The translations under genes and the position numbers were made by a program. A stretch of 64,000 nucleotides of DNA from Saprospiraceae bacterium (GTDB taxonomy: Bacteria; Bacteroidota; Bacteroidia; Chitinophagales; Saprospiraceae): contig JADKFC010000008.1 of assembly GCA_016717655.1 (NCBI GenBank), positions 62,001 to 126,000 on the forward strand, in the 5' to 3' direction. This document shows positions 63,259-64,000 of this stretch, in pieces. How positions within the stretch are numbered: position 1 is the stretch's first letter; each line of letters opens with the position of its first letter. Below the pieces are notes generated by a model, which saw only the letters and a list, made by a program, of their open reading frames with translations, had not been told where the DNA came from and ran no database searches.

Positions 63259-63630
63259 GCATATCGGCCTGTCGCTCCCATCTGTTTGGATGGGGGAGGA
63301 AAGTCCGGACAACGTAGAGCACCACACCATCTAACGGGTGGGACTGCAGGGAAACCTGTAGGACAGACAGTGTCGCAGAAAACTATACCGCCTCATTCTT
63401 TGAATGGGGTAAGGGTGAAAACGTGGGGTAAGAGCCCACGGTGGCTTCGGGTAACCGAAGACAGGGATAAACCTTGTGGGTTGAAATGCCATGTATATTC
63501 CGGTCTGCATTGCAGAAAAGGTGACTCGCCTGAACATCGGCAACGATGTACCGGAAGGGGTAGGCAGCTTAGATAAATGACAGGACATCCGGTTTACCGG
63601 TGGACAGAATCCGGCTTACAGATATGCTTA
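63259..63630 (+). ncRNA. rnpB: RNase P RNA (class A)
   Basis: Catalytic RNA of RNase P, which cuts tRNA 5' leaders. It contains the universal GAGGAAAGTCCGGAC block near 63296, the GTAAGAGCCCAC-type core and the conserved 3' ACAGAATCCGGCTTACAG at about 63604-63622. The P1 stem pairs GCATAT at 63259 with ATATGC at 63622-63627. Preceded by a good promoter and followed by a strong hairpin terminator. Confidence 0.93.
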
Positions 63631-63640
63631 TTTAAAAAAA

Positions 63641-63668
63641 AAGAGCGGGAACTTCTCCCGCTCTTTTC
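63641..63668. terminator. Bidirectional terminator after rnpB
   Basis: Stem AAGAGCGGGA / TCCCGCTCTT with loop ACTTC. TT on the plus side and a nine-T run on the minus side, so it serves rnpB and the convergent T9SS cargo gene. Confidence 0.88.
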
Positions 63669-63697
63669 GTAATAAGAGACCTCAATCGAATATATTC

Positions 63698-64000
63698 TTA
63701 ATCCAGAACTATCATTTTGCCCTGTTTGATTTGTCCTCCAAACTCAACACTATAGATGTATACACCCGGATGTTGAATCATTTCTCTGTTAAATTCAATG
63801 TTTTGTTTTCCTGCTGTCATAGACACAGATTTTGAAACCACCAATCTACCCGCAGCATCCCTGACCATCAGGTTGACAATACCGGAAGCTGGCAATTGGA
63901 TTGTTAACACAGATGCTTCGTTCCAAGGATTGGGTTTGATTTGCTCGGTTTCAAATGCAGTAACCAACTTGTTGTTTCTTGCCACCAATTCTATTGGAAG
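63698..64000 (-). CDS. C-terminal end of a T9SS-sorted protein (runs off the window)
   Basis: The open frame continues past the window edge (LPIELVARNNKLV at the border), so only the last ~100 aa are visible. They form a type A sorting domain: IKPNPWNEASVLTIQLP, a DAAGRLV turn, GVYIYSVEFGGQIKQGKMIVLD. The body and function are outside the window. Confidence 0.8.
   Translation of the reverse strand, partial: LPIELVARNNKLVTAFETEQIKPNPWNEASVLTIQLPASGIVNLMVRDAAGRLVVSKSVSMTAGKQNIEFNREMIQHPGVYIYSVEFGGQIKQGKMIVLD

Noticed and set aside
63286..63576. 96-codon ORF on the plus strand
   Set aside because: It lies entirely inside the RNase P RNA gene.

Overview
The window is a chromosome segment from a Bacteroidota bacterium, most likely Saprospiria/Saprospiraceae-like (lineage is inferred from gene content). 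The evidence is three proteins with type IX secretion (T9SS) sorting tails, a PorP/SprF outer-membrane protein, an OMP beta-barrel receptor and a TonB-dependent receptor, a TIGR02757 protein, and Bacteroidota promoters (-7 TAnnTTTG, -33 TTTG) in front of many genes.

Layout. 0.3-3 kb: PorP/SprF protein and a T9SS-sorted propeller protein. 3.2-5.6 kb: Lon protease. 5.6-8.7 kb: two blocks of a ~190-bp direct repeat flanking an MFS transporter. 8.7-10.7 kb: thrS, split by one extra A in a homopolymer. 10.8-14 kb: a tight five-gene cluster (SDR, SRPBCC, TspO, DUF2256, photolyase-related protein). 14.4-21 kb: trmB, ald, murI, a three-gene unit with a B12-binding radical SAM protein, and a SMUG2-like glycosylase. 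21.2-41.8 kb: a small secreted protein followed by a giant (~6,600-codon) T9SS surface protein with about 40 DUF11-like repeats, about 21 of them nearly identical 354-bp units. 42.3-51.8 kb: M1 peptidase, OMP receptor, two-domain NTF2-like protein, SET protein, TrpF-like protein, EamA transporter, HAD hydrolase and CAT-like acetyltransferase. 51.8-54.05 kb: an unrecognised helical-repeat protein divergent from two very short ORFs and several RNA hairpins. 54.1-59.2 kb: TIGR02757 and the rimP-nusA-infB operon, which has a terminator-like hairpin just after its promoter. 59.4-64 kb: DoxX-like protein, TonB-dependent receptor with a Fur/PerR-like box, bile-acid-symporter-family transporter, RNase P RNA, and the end of another T9SS cargo gene.

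Sequence quality matters for reading this window. From 1 to 30 kb only thrS is interrupted. From 30 to 62 kb nearly every gene carries indels, including infB and nusA, which cannot plausibly be pseudogenes. I therefore annotate interrupted genes as single loci and attribute most breaks to uncorrected indel errors. The most interesting candidate for something undescribed is the 51.8-54.05 kb helical protein/mini-ORF/hairpin locus. Next are the hairpin-bearing 190-bp arrays, the possible rimP-leader attenuator and the photolyase-family protein that lacks the Fe-S cysteines.
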